Of a DNA stretch of 64,000 nucleotides, positions 32,522 to 43,050 are shown one piece after another (position 1 is the first letter of the stretch; each line of letters opens with the position of its first letter). The notes under the pieces were generated by a model that saw only the letters and a list, made by a program, of their open reading frames with translations, did no database searches and was not told where the DNA came from. The stretch spans positions 62,700,671 to 62,764,670 of the forward strand of contig CM037598.1 in assembly GCA_021018995.1 (NCBI GenBank), in the 5' to 3' direction. The translations under genes were made by a program, and so were the position numbers. Origin of the DNA: Chloranthus sessilifolius (lineage: Eukaryota; Streptophyta; Magnoliopsida; Chloranthales; Chloranthaceae).

Positions 32522-34614
32522 GCTAGACATTTGACCCAAGGCATCGTGGGTTCTGGGGAGTCACTGATGAGGAGAGACCTTGACCCTAGCCTGTTGTTCA
32601 TAGATTCAATTATGAGGAAAGATATTTATGTCAGCGGACATCAACAGGAGAGGAGAACTCCTATAGTGGATGCCCTTTACTTATTCTCCAAGGACCAGTT
32701 TTTAAATACCTCTCAATTGATCTTTGAGGCTATGGTGGATGTAAATGAGAAAATAAAAAAGGGTCAGGCCTTTCCAGGGTTACCCTATAGCAGACTCATC
32801 ACTGCTTTGCTTAAAAAAGGAAAGTTTATAATACAAAAGGAGGAGCCAGTGGAGAAACTGAAGCCAAAGGTATTTGGGAAGAGAGCCTGATCTGCTAGTA
32901 GGACCTTGATTGGGAAAAGCATGAAGAAATCAGTGGAGAGTCCTGAAAGAGAAGCACCTCAAGTGACCAACTCAACAGCTGCACCTGTGGTCCCTATAGC
33001 CCCATCAACCAACTTAACAGCTGCAGCTGGGACCTCTATATCAGTTAGCTTTGAGCTTCTGCTCACTACTACTGGACCTAGCTCAGAGCCCACACTTGTC
33101 ACCCTTGCACCCATAGTCATTCCCTCCACTGTTGTGCTTTTGCCTGCTATAAGCTCTGAGATTGGTAGCATTTCCATACCCTCCATTGCAGTTTCCATAC
33201 CTCCTAGCAGCTCAACCATCCTCTCCACCATCACCACCAGCAAACTTTTGTCAGCTCCTCCTACCATAGACCCCATACCTACCTTACCTCCACTCCCAAT
33301 TATATCCACTTACCAAAGAAAATCAAAGCCTACCCCTCTAGCTAGCCCATCCACATCTGTAGAACCCTTAAGCCCTGAGCCATCAGCTCCATCTCCATTA
33401 GCTGACCCAGTCACCACCTCTCCACCATCCATGCCCTCTGATTTTGACCCTACCACCTCCTTATCCCCTCCACATACCCAGGATCTGGACCACTTGACCA
33501 CTGAGGGGTATTCATCCCAGATAAAGTACGTTGTGGATAATATTGGGCATGAAAACTCTCCTTTACCTGACTCTCCACAACCCACCTCTCCATAGCCTAC
33601 CCAATTCCAGCATGCACCCACATCTCCTTTCCAGTCCATTATCCCCATTCCACCTGTTACCCAAGCCCAAATCCTACCTGAGGCCTCTACCCATATCTTT
33701 TCACTACTCACCACCATCCTTACCCAGCTCCAAACTGACACAGCTAACCAAGCTGCTATGGCCACCTGCCTTCAGGCCATTCCGTCCACTCTCATCCCAT
33801 CCACACCTCCTGTGCCCACTCCACCTCCATCTCCTTCAGTAGTGGTTTCCACTGCTGAGATGGAAGAACCAATCCCTGCCCCCATAGTAGCCCCTTCCAC
33901 TAGAGACTCCTCGACTTAAACTGACTTTGAGGAGGCAGCTCTGCCTTCTCTACCTTTTACCTATCCTTCTATCCCACCTGAGTCTATTCCTGTGGAAGAG
34001 GAGCTGCCCCTGTGGATGAGGAGCTGCCATTGACCCTCATTGTGCCATCACCACCACATCCTGAGCTGCCCATCACCCCCTCCTCTATGGATGACCCTCA
34101 CCATTGGGTCATTGTCCCATATGGCACCAACACCTTTTCCCTTTGCTCACTTACCAAAACCATTGAGGCCAACCCATATGTCCAGGAGGATGTGAGGTTT
34201 CTAGTGGACGCAATCATGGTGCTGCAACAGCAAGCCCACTAGGACGAGATTGAGCTTGTTTTAGAGACTCATAGAGCTAAGGAATGGAAGTTGTGGAAGA
34301 TGGTCCTCAACTCCCTACATCTTTACAAAATGTACAAGACCAAATCTAACACGCTTGCTAGGCTAGTAGAGACCCTCTCCCTGTACTCAGCCCTAGGTCC
34401 CTCAGAATCCAAAACCCTTTCCATCAAGGATCCCACCATGTCACAAGGCAGCACCAGACCTCAGAAGCCAGCTGTAAAAAGAACTAAGGAAGGTGGTGCT
34501 AGCACTGAGAAGCTGAAGATGAAAGAGAAGCTCACGGAGGAGTATGACAAGCTTGCTGCACAAAAAGGATGGGAGCCAATGACCATATCTTGCTCTAATT
34601 CAGAGTCTAATTAG
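32522..34614 (+). pseudogene. Extra ORF of E, 3' part
   Basis: This continues the ORF broken at 8990. The first 120 codons hold the C-terminal half of the conserved domain: 'RRTPIVDALYLFSKDQFLN', 'SQLIFEAMVDVNEKIKKG' and 'PYSRLITALL'. The same positions are 'KVQQALYAAFYGQWFDATM' and 'PYARLISSML' in C, and 'MANRYWFNVPSCLLEVIMII' with 'PFGGLIINLL' in D. Then come a TGA (32888), a long Pro/Ser/Thr-rich stretch to about 34000 with further stops (33593, 33917), a helical segment ('VQEDVRFLVDAIMVLQQQ') and a charged C-terminus ending at 34614. Together with 8357-8990 it would span about 900 codons. Function unknown. Confidence 0.75.
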
Positions 34615-36340
34615 GATTTAGTTGTAATTAGTTTGTATATAGGGCTTTTTACTGCACATATTTTTACTACATGTAGTTTGCCCTATTTCTTTTGTAATTA
34701 CTTGTGTTCAATACAATGCCTGTTTTGTCAATTGCAACTTTGTTTCTTGCTTTCCTGTTAGTTTACATTTGTTCTACTTTGTTCCTTATGCCACATTTTC
34801 TTGTGTTCACCCTATTATTCCCATTTGTTCTACTTACAAAATAGTGAGGACACTGTTCCTCATAGGTTTGGGGATATAGCATAGCAGGGTAGTTTTGGAA
34901 TATATATATATATATATATATATAATAATTTTGTGTGAGATAATTAAGGCAAGTGCAATGGCATGAATAAGATCAAAACAAAATTTCATAGAATTTCAAA
35001 TTGAGCAATTTTGAAAGAGGAAGATTTAAAAATGTATGGTAGATTGTTTAATCGTTGGATCTTTTTGAAAATTCATCATTTCCATGAAAGATATCATCAA
35101 GAAATTTTTGTCATAATCAGTATGTAGTGAACCATTACGGAAAGAGAAAGTGAAAACATGTCCTGTGAGTCCTAAGGAAGACCATACCTAGTGAGATTTG
35201 GGCCTGTTAAAATTTCTTTTGAAGAGTATTTTGATAATTTTTCTGCTCTAGGGACTAATTGAACCTATTCTTTTTTAGTAGAAGTTATGCACTCCAAATT
35301 AAAATAGCTTGACAGCACTCATGACATTGAAGACATGATGTAAGTCCATCCTTTGGACAATTTCAGCTTAAATTTCCCCACCTTTCAACTGCCCTTGATA
35401 CACACAATTGAGTCTGAAAATTCCATTTTTCTTTGACAAAAACCCTAAAATATTTTTTTCCTGAACCTCTTGACCTGTTTCAGTTCACCCTCAATCTGAG
35501 AATTCAGAAAGTAAAGGGAGAAGTAAGTAGTAGAGGAGCAAGGTTTCATATTTGGTGAAAGAAAAATAAAAAAAAGAGCTAAAGAAAAATAGTGTGATGT
35601 GGCATTCCAACATAAAAAATAAAAAATAAAATAAAATATAATGAATAAAAAGAATACAAACGAAAGAGAAAAATAGAAAAGCAAAAATAAAAATGAGAAG
35701 TCACTTCAAATCCAAAAATTTAAAGAAGAGGAAGATATGCTGAGATGAAGAAGGTGTTGTCATGACCACCTCCTTACCCTTGCTGACTTCTCAAATGATG
35801 AATCCCTTTATTCCCCTTTATTCTTTAGAAACCTAACCCATAAGCCACATTACAACCCAATAAAAAGACGCTACTAATCTAAAATGGATTGAGTTGTACT
35901 GTGGAGATGAGGATCTGTGTAATCTATGGTGAAGAGAGTTAAAAGATTTTAGGAACTAGAGCACTGCCTATGCTCATGCTTACAGTCCTATTTGAGGGCT
36001 GTAACTGCTCTTGAGCTGTGTGAAATAAAACAGCTTTGAAATTTATTTGTGAGAGTATCCTGTTAGAGAATTGGGTCTGAAATTAGACTTGTTTCGGCAT
36101 TGTTTGAGCTTGATGCTTAAATTACTGATGAAGTATATACTATTATGCACATAGCATTTCCTTGATGACTTCAGATTAGTATGATGATTTGGAAAAAAAG
36201 ATTTAGGTATTGAACTGGTTTACATTCACTGTTTTCTAACTTCTAAATCCAAAAGAGTAAGGCATGGAATAAAGTTAAACTTGTTGGGATCCAATTTATA
36301 ACTGCTTGCACTTGGTTTAATCATGTTCATATGGAAGTTT
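34615..36340 (+). other. 3' non-coding region of E
   Basis: A long untranslated region between the extra ORF and the 3' LTR, usual in Athila elements. It contains a (TA)n tract at about 34897-34924, an A-rich low-complexity stretch at about 35560-35700, and no ORF of note. Confidence 0.6.
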
Positions 36341-36455
36341 GTGGGTAACTTTACTGAAAACCCTCAGGAAACTTCACTCCTCCACTAGGGATCACCTAGG
36401 GGTTTAAAAGGCTTTATGCATATGCTAAATGCATTTGTGCTCCCTACAAAAGCAA
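36341..36455 (+). promoter_or_regulatory. Conserved block near the 3' LTR of E
   Basis: Contains 'actgaaaaccctcagga', 'ccactagggatcacc' and 'taggggtttaaaaggctt', ending 'gtgctccctaca'. The same phrases in the same order occur on the minus strand of D at 42936-43050, and in both cases the block ends about 75 bp before the LTR. The rest of the two 3' regions has diverged, so the block is probably constrained. Role unknown. Confidence 0.65.
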
Positions 36456-36513
36456 AATTTTCTATTTTTAATCATTGCTTTCAATTTCTCCTTTGCTCAG
36501 GGACTAGCAGAGA

Positions 36514-36528
36514 TTAGGTTTGGGGGTG
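36514..36528 (+). promoter_or_regulatory. Polypurine tract of E
   Basis: 'ttaggtttgggggtg' directly precedes the LTR start TGTTAATCAG. D has the matching AAGTTTCGGGGTG before its LTR. Confidence 0.7.
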
Positions 36529-36909
36529 TGTTAATCAGTGAAAAATACCATTTTTCACCTCCTAACCTAACCTTTGATGAACCTTTGAGTTGACTAATAA
36601 TGTGTTTTGAGTGTGTTTTTTTGATAAAAAATAAATTGCAGTCTTAGTGTAGGCATCCATCTAAAAATGCCAAAGAGGAGACTTGCTGCCTCAACATGTG
36701 CTCATGCAGCCCAAAAGGCCAGCCCATCAAACAATTCACAAAGCCTTAGAAGTCTATGGGAATACCATGTGTTCAACTGGGTATACTTGGGAGCTAAGGC
36801 AGCTGCATTGGATGAAGATTGAACCCATCAAGAAGCTACTATGTGCTGAACAACTGAAGGACAGCTCCCCAAGCTATGTGCCATCTGTGGAAACAAAGGA
36901 TATAACTTG

Positions 36910-37481
36910 TCGAGAGGCTCTGATGAGAGAAGCTAAGTTGTCGAGAGGATGGGGAGGCTTTGTTGTAAAGCTATCGAGAGGTTCCTCAACCTGTCGAGGG
37001 GTTAAAGATGAAGAAAGCCACCTGTCGAGAGGTTCTAAAGCTATGTTCCAGCCTATTGAATGGATTAAGCTACAACAAACCAACCTTTCGAGAGGTCACT
37101 TGTAGATGCAGGGGAGCTCGAGAGGTTCTAGCAACATATCAAGAGGTTCCCCTTAACCTATCGAGCAATGCAAGCCATCCTATCGAAGCCTTACCTGAAG
37201 CTGTGGCCATTTGCGCGAGGTTGAGTCGACCTGTCGAGAAGCAGAATAGCACCTATCGAAAGCTCAACTAGAGTTGTATAAGAAGTCGACAGGTTGTTGT
37301 ATAACCTGTCCAGAGGATAGATAGAGCTTAGACAACAGAGAGGTTTTTGAGGGCAATCCTGTCGACAAGTTTAATAGAACCTATCAAGAAGATAGCCAAC
37401 TCATCGAAAGCTACCTCAACCTGTCAAAATGAATACAAAGTGGAGTCAGAACCTGTCGAGAGGTTCCCTGAACCTCTCAAC
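36910..37481. repeat. E-type palindrome array in U3
   Basis: About 20 sites occur, TCGA cores at 36910, 36941, 36974, 36994, 37025, 37088, 37118, 37139, 37161, 37183, 37226, 37256, 37286 and on to 37478. The best copies read AACCTGTCGAGAGGTT. Distances fall mostly at 20-23, 30-33, 43, 53 and 63 bp; one extra core (37234) is only 8 bp from its neighbour. The array ends about 280 bp upstream of the TATA box. Confidence 0.75.
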
Positions 37482-37759
37482 ACTTGAATTGGGAACTTCT
37501 CACTTCCATTCATAGCAGTTGCTTACTTCAGTACTCTGTGCACTCACTCCAAGGTGCTTCAACAACCCTTCGGGGTATTTTTGGAATGCATATGGGCATG
37601 AATGGAAACCCTCTAACCTCATCTCATGTACTTACCAATTTGGACCAATTGGGAGAGAGCTTCTAGAAGAGAATTTAGCCACATCAACGGCTAAGAATAA
37701 CTAAAATATTCCCTTGAGCTCTGATTGGCTGAAACAAATCTGAGGACAGAAGGGAAGAA

Positions 37760-37766
37760 TATAAAT
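37760..37766 (+). promoter_or_regulatory. TATA box of the E LTR
   Basis: TATAAAT, preceded by a 'gattggctgaaacaaat' stretch that also occurs before the TATA box of the inverted LTR near 530-600. Confidence 0.6.
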
Positions 37767-38645
37767 GGCTAAGAAGTTGCACAGATGAAGTATCCAAAAA
37801 TTGAGAGACCCAGAACCAAATTTGAATTCTATCTTCCCTCTAAAATTCCTCCCCTCTTCCTTCTTCCTCATTCACTCTTTAGACCAACCATAGTTGGCTA
37901 AACCCCTTTAGGATCTAGGGTGAGGTTGAGAGTTGTAAAATTGAGAGGTTCAAAGCTTTGTATATGGATTGTATGCTGCACAGATTGCAAATCTAAGCAT
38001 AATTGGATTGTAAGTTGTATTGATTCAGTAATTTTGAGTTATAAAGTTGATTTTGAACTATAGGTCTCTTGTTTGCATTTGATTTCCCTAAATTAAATCT
38101 CCTTGTGGATGCTTGAGCTTGTAGCCTTGCATCCCCAACATCTGCAATAGCTTACTTGTTCCAATTAGGATCCTTGAATTAGAGAAATCTCTGGGATGAT
38201 CTATGACCATTCAAGTGGACAAATCATAGCCTTAGGATTACTACAATTCTCTGATTTAGGTTTGATTCTTATACCTTGCAACTGAGCTTGTAGCCAGATG
38301 AAGGATTATTACAAATCAGTTTTATGCACTACCTTTTAACCAATTGATTTTCTGTAAAGACCAAAAATCCCTAGCTGCTACTCTCCATCTTTTGATATTA
38401 ATCTTTTTCTTCATTTCCTTAACTCTGAGGTTTAATCAGTTCTAGATCATTTGATGTTACCTTTAATTTTCTATAGTTTTATAAATTGGAAACTCTTAAA
38501 ACCTTTTCTCTTTCGTATTTTGGCTTTGTTTTAAACAAGGATAGGCTAGAGTGCCAGATCAATTAGAGATCTGGAGATTTACCATAGTTTAAAGCACATT
38601 TTCCTGCGGGCGTACCCTAACTTACCCCTTAATGCTTGCTGCAAC

Positions 38646-38713
38646 AACCATGGTTCTCATTTCTCTGTGATTTTGTCTTTTAATTTTATTGTTTTAAGCC
38701 TTTTATAATTGTA
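38646..38713. other. Junction between E LTR and Tekay fragment B
   Basis: 68 bp of AT-rich sequence that is neither clearly LTR nor integrase. The exact breakpoint is unresolved. Confidence 0.4.
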
Positions 38714-40787
38714 AGGTAAGCAAGTCAACAATGGCATTGTATTTCCTCAACGTCTTTGGCAACCCCAAAATAAAGTCCATAGAAATGGCTTCCCATTCCC
38801 ACTCAAGTATCGGCAATAGTTGCAACAATCTCGCCGTATTCTGATGGTCCACCTTTACATGATGGTAGACTAGACACTTGGGCACATACTCGACAACATC
38901 GTTCTTCAAGCCTCTCCACCAGAATCTTTTCTTCAAATCTTGATACATCTTGGTACTCTCAGGGTGTATGGCATATAGTGACTTCTAAGCCTCTTCCAAA
39001 ATAGTGTCTCGAAGGTCAACACTGGTAGGTATGCACACTCGATGTTGAAATAACAAGATACCATCCTCCCTAATGTAGAAATCTTGTATGTTCCCACTGA
39101 TCACCCCTTTTCTGATGGCCATAATCTCATCATCAATCATCTAAAGATTGCATATATTTTCAAATAATATGGGGTAGATGACGATGGTAGCCATCAAAGC
39201 TCCTGAACGTCTAACATCGAACCTCTTGTCACACAAACTCATATCCTCAAGTAAGTGTCACCTGTGCACTCTAGTAATGAGATGTGACAACTAAACAGAA
39301 GACTTCTGACTCAGTGCATCTGCTACTATATTGGCTTTCCTAAGGTGGTACTGGATGGTTACCATCGTCATCCAGTACCACCTGACTCAATGCATCTGCT
39401 ACTATATTCTTTAAGAAACTCCATCCATCTTTACTGCCTCATATTGAATTCATTTTGAGTAAAGAGGTACTTGAGGCTCTTGTGATCTGTAAAGATGTCA
39501 AATGTCTCACCATATGGGTAGTGCCTCCAAATCTTCAGAACGAAGATTACAGCTGTTAACTCAAGGTCATGTTTAGGATAATTTTTCTCGTGATCCTTAA
39601 GTTGTCTAGATCCATAAGCAATGACTCTCTTGTCCTAATTAAGCACACAACCCAAACCACTGTACAAAGCGTTACTATATACTTTAAAACTTCCACCGCC
39701 AAAAGGTATAGCTAGTACTAGAGCGGTAGGCAAACGCTTCTTGAGTTCATGAAAATGCTACTCACACTGCTCTGTCAAATCAAATTTAGCATTCTTTCTT
39801 ATAAGTTGTGTAAACGGACCTGAGATCTTGGAGAAACCATCTAAAAATTGTTGATAGTATCCCACCAAACTAAGGAAATTGCGGACTGCTGTCACTGTGT
39901 TCGGTTGCTCCCAATTCACCACCGATTCCATCTTTGTTGGATCGACCGTTATACCCATTTCAGAGATGACATGGCCTAAGAAACTACCCTGCCCAAGAAA
40001 AACTCACACTTGCTGAGTTTTGCATACAATTTGTGATCTGTGAGGGTTTGTAGAGCCACTCATAGGTGCTGCTCATGTTCCTCTCGCGTCTTCAAATAGG
40101 TGAGGATGTCATCTATGAAAACAACTACAAAATTTTTTAAGTGTGGTTTGAATATCCAATTCATCAAGTCCATGAATGACGTGGGTGTGTTTGTCAACCC
40201 AAATGGCATCACCAAGAACTCATAGTGTCCATATCAAGTTTTGAATGTTGTCTTCTGAATGTCTTCAATTCTTACTCTTAGCTAATGATAGCCTGATCTC
40301 AAGTCAATCTTAGAAAAAATACCTCGCTCTGATAAAAAATATCTTCTATTATTGGAAGCGGGTAACGATTCTTAATCATCAACTTGTTTAGCTGACAATA
40401 ATCGATACAGAGCCGCATCGAACTGACTTTCTTTCTGATGAATAAAATTGGTGCTCCCCAAGGAGACACATTAGGTCGGATAAATCCTTTGTCTAGAATC
40501 TCTTACAACTGTTCTTTCAATTCCTTCAACTCAGCTAGAGCCATACGATACGGAGCTTTTGACATTGGCTCAGTACCCGGAGCTAGATCGATAGTGAACT
40601 TGATCTCTCGATCAAGCGGTAGTCTAGGTAGGTCCTTCGGGCACACATCTGGGTACTCACAAGCAATAGAAATATCAGTAATGATATTCTTCTCTTCTCG
40701 TTGTTCTTGTAGGAAGGCTAGGTATCCACTGCACCCATTCCTCATCAGACTTTCAGCCCGAATAACTGATATGAAAGGTGCCTGATT
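38714..40787 (-). pseudogene. Tekay-like chromovirus pol fragment B
   Basis: On the minus strand, from right to left: the end of protease ('VIRAESLMRNGCSGYLA'), the RT N-terminus ('CPKDLPRLPLDREIKFTIDL'), the active site FIDD near 40105, 'VDPTKMESVVNWEQPNTVTAV' and 'FLSLVGYYQQFLDGFSKIS', an RNase H region, then integrase ('YQDLKKRFWWRGLKNDVVEY', 'ISMDFILGLPKT'). The last ends abruptly at about 38714, and a 9-base deletion follows 'YNAI'. It has many stops. B is cut on the left by the E side and on the right by D at 40788, so it is older than D. Its other parts are not in the window. Confidence 0.85.
39345..39381. repeat. Small hairpin and flanking duplication in B
   Basis: GTGGTACTGGATG (39345-39357) and its exact reverse complement (39369-39381) are separated by 11 bp and followed by a second copy of the preceding 'ctcartgcatctgctactatat' phrase. 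This looks like a template-switch scar in RNase H coding sequence. Confidence 0.6.
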
Positions 40788-41696
40788 TGATCTATACTAT
40801 GTATATCTCTTAATTAAGTCTTAACCTATTGCAAGTGCACAATAGAAATTATAGTACTAGCAAAGGATCGTTCCCACGAGGAAGTTTGTTATCTTTTAAG
40901 AATTTTATTTATATATTTATATTAAAATTCTTATTTCAAAAACTTCTATTAAGATCTAATCTACTGGAGAAATATGAATAAAAGAGTTATTTTATTAATC
41001 AATATTCCAGAAAATAAATCTTAATCCTCAAACTTAAGATTATGGTCATCAATTATAGTCTTTTGCTCTCAGATATTTATGAATTTAAATAATACAGTTA
41101 TATTATATCTCTAGTCTCCTAATATTGGTCGTCAATCAATACTAAAATCCTATCAATGTAAATTTAATCCACTCAACAACTTTCTAAAATTTGGGCGTCA
41201 ATCAAGCCTTGGAAAACTAAAGATGGAAATGTAAAAACTGTTACACTAATCTGCAAATTCCAACCTGAGTCGTCAATTTAAATTAAAACTTGAAAATATT
41301 TACAAAGCAGTAAATTTCATAAAAATAAATCTAAACTAGAGAGCAACAAAATTTTACATCTTTCACCCCTCAGCCGTAGTTGTCAATTGCTTCTAAGAAA
41401 CTATAGATATCTACACTAATCTTTAGCACCCAATCATAATCGTCAATTGCTCTTAAGAAACTTCTGATATCTAAAGTAATCTAACTATTTTGCACTACTA
41501 ATCGGAAGAAAATTCAACCTCAGGCGTCAATTGATGCTTAAATTCTTCGATGCTTACTCCTATAACAGGCCCTCTTATTTATAGATCATAAGGGGTTGGT
41601 TTACAAAGATCTAATTCTAATAAAACAAACTACTAACATAAAAGATTCCTATTACAACTCTAATTCTACTTTTATTCTTCCTTGCTTCCACGGTTG

Positions 41697-42802
41697 ATGT
41701 GTTCCCGATTTATTTCCTTGATAACAGCAGCGAAGATCTTCTTAGGTTTATCTTCATCAATCTTCTCAGTTCCGTGATTAGCTAGACCTCTAATTCAAGA
41801 GTCCTTCTAATTTTGTATATGGCAGTAGAATTTCTCTCGTGATCAACAGCAGCAATAACAGCAATAGGAAAGCTTCTATTTATACAATCGTAAATCACGA
41901 TTCTTCTTCTTTATCTGAAAATCGTAAATCACGATTTTGTATCTTTCATAGCTTTCATTCTCAAGATGATTCTTCAGAATGATTCTTTGCTTTCTTTGTA
42001 TCGCTTCATTATTTTTAACGTATTTTCTTTGGGGAATTGTAAATTACGATTTCTCATTTTGTCTGTTAGTATTGCGCTCAATCGTCTTTTACGATTTTCT
42101 GTCTCTTAGTGCTTAGCAAATTGTCTTTAACGCTCAATCGCCTTTCTTACTGCTTAATGAGTTCATTTTCATAAATAACACTTTGACTCTATTTTACTAT
42201 TTTTTCTTAATATCTACACATCAGTATCTTATTAGTAGCACATCAGTATCTTATTGATGTGTTCCCGATTTATTTCCTTGATAACAGCAGCGAAGATCTT
42301 CTTAGGTTTATCTTCATCAATCTTCTCAGTTCCGTGATTAGCTAGACTTCTAACTCAAGAGTCCTTCTAATTTGGTATATGGTGGTAGAATTTCTCTCGT
42401 GATCAGCAGCAGCAATAACAGCAAGAGGAAAGCTTCTATTTATACAATCGTAAATCACGAATCTTCTTCTTTATCTGGAAAATCGTAAATCACGATTTTG
42501 TATCTTTCATACCTTTCATTCTCAAGACGATTCTTCAGAATGATTCTTTGCTTTCTTTGTATCGTTTCAGCATTTTTAACGCATTTTCTTTGGGGAATTG
42601 TAAATTACGATTTCTCATTTTGTCTGTTAGTATCGCGCTCAATCGTCTTTTACGATTTTTTGTCTGTCAGTGCTTAGCAAATTGTCTTTAACGCTCAATC
42701 GTCTCTCTTACTGCTTAATGAGTTCATTTCCATAAATAACACTTTGGCTCTATTTTACTATTTTTCCTTAATATCTGCACATTAGTATTTTATTAGTAGC
42801 AA
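41697..42802. repeat. Tandem duplication of the D promoter region
   Basis: A unit of about 558 bp beginning 'tgatgtgttcccgattta' occurs twice (about 41697 and 42256) with a few per cent difference. Each carries a TATA box (minus TATAAATA at 41877-41884 and 42437-42444) and four palindromes. Confidence 0.9.
41886..42657. repeat. D-type palindromes in U3
   Basis: There are eight copies of AATCGTAAATCACGATT or close variants (arms AATCGT and ACGATT), at 41886-41902, 41920-41936, 42035-42051 and 42080-42096, and in the duplicate at 42446-42462, 42481-42497, 42596-42612 and 42641-42657. The first of each set is one base upstream of a TATA box on the minus strand. Spacing is 33-35, about 115 and 45 bp; no helical phasing is evident. 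Confidence 0.85.
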
Positions 42803-42861
42803 ACTAAGTCCTAGCATCACTAAGTTAAGGGTGATAAAATGATAAATTATGTGACTGACCA

Positions 42862-42874
42862 CACCCCGAAACTT
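42862..42874 (-). promoter_or_regulatory. Polypurine tract of D
   Basis: The minus strand reads AAGTTTCGGGGTG directly before the LTR start TGGTCAGTC. It matches the E tract in position and form. Confidence 0.75.
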
Positions 42875-42935
42875 ATGTTTTGCTAGTCCCTAGCAAACAA
42901 GGAAAAATAATTATCGTATTCTAAAAATATAAATT

Positions 42936-43050
42936 GCCACTTTCGTAGGGAGCACAATTGCTTTTAGTAGATACAACAAGCCTTTAAACCCCTAGGTGAT
43001 ACCTAGTGGAGTTGTAGTCTCCTGAAGGTTTTCAGTGAAATTACTTACAA
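42936..43050 (-). promoter_or_regulatory. Conserved block near the 3' LTR of D
   Basis: The counterpart of 36341-36455 in E. The minus strand has 'actgaaaaccttcagga', 'ccactaggtatcacc' and 'taggggtttaaaggctt', then 'gtgctccctac'. It lies about 75 bp from the LTR, as in E. Confidence 0.65.

Larger units (their letters stand above)
3010..38645 (+). mobile_element. Athila-like Ty3/gypsy element E, 5'-truncated and interrupted
   Basis: Order on the + strand: gag C-terminus, protease, RT, RNase H, integrase, a palindrome array, an extra ORF, a long 3' non-coding region, a polypurine tract and the 3' LTR. The RT active site FMDD, the protease stretch LLDAIKQVPAYAKFLKDLY and the extra ORF after integrase are typical of the Athila lineage. 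Every coding part has stops or frameshifts. The 23.5 kb Ogre/Tat element O sits inside the extra ORF, so E is older than O. The right end abuts a Tekay integrase fragment at about 38714. Confidence 0.85.
36529..38645 (+). repeat. 3' LTR of E
   Basis: It starts TGTTAATCAG after the polypurine tract. It has a U3 with about 20 E-type palindromes, a TATA box at 37760-37766, and an R/U5 that resembles the inverted LTR at 1-960. The right end is taken at 'gctgcaaca' (38645) but could lie up to about 38714, where Tekay integrase sequence begins. The 5' partner LTR is not in the window. Confidence 0.75.
40788..42861 (-). repeat. 3' LTR of D
   Basis: 2074 bp; on the minus strand it runs from TGGTCAGTCAC to ATAGATCA. 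It contains a 558-bp tandem duplication covering the promoter, so two TATA boxes and two sets of palindromes are present. A series of 'cgtcaatt' phrases is scattered through the U5-side half. The first 480 bp match 50028-50515. Confidence 0.85.

Noticed and set aside
34897-34924. (TA)n tract as a functional element
   Set aside because: An ordinary microsatellite in untranslated sequence.
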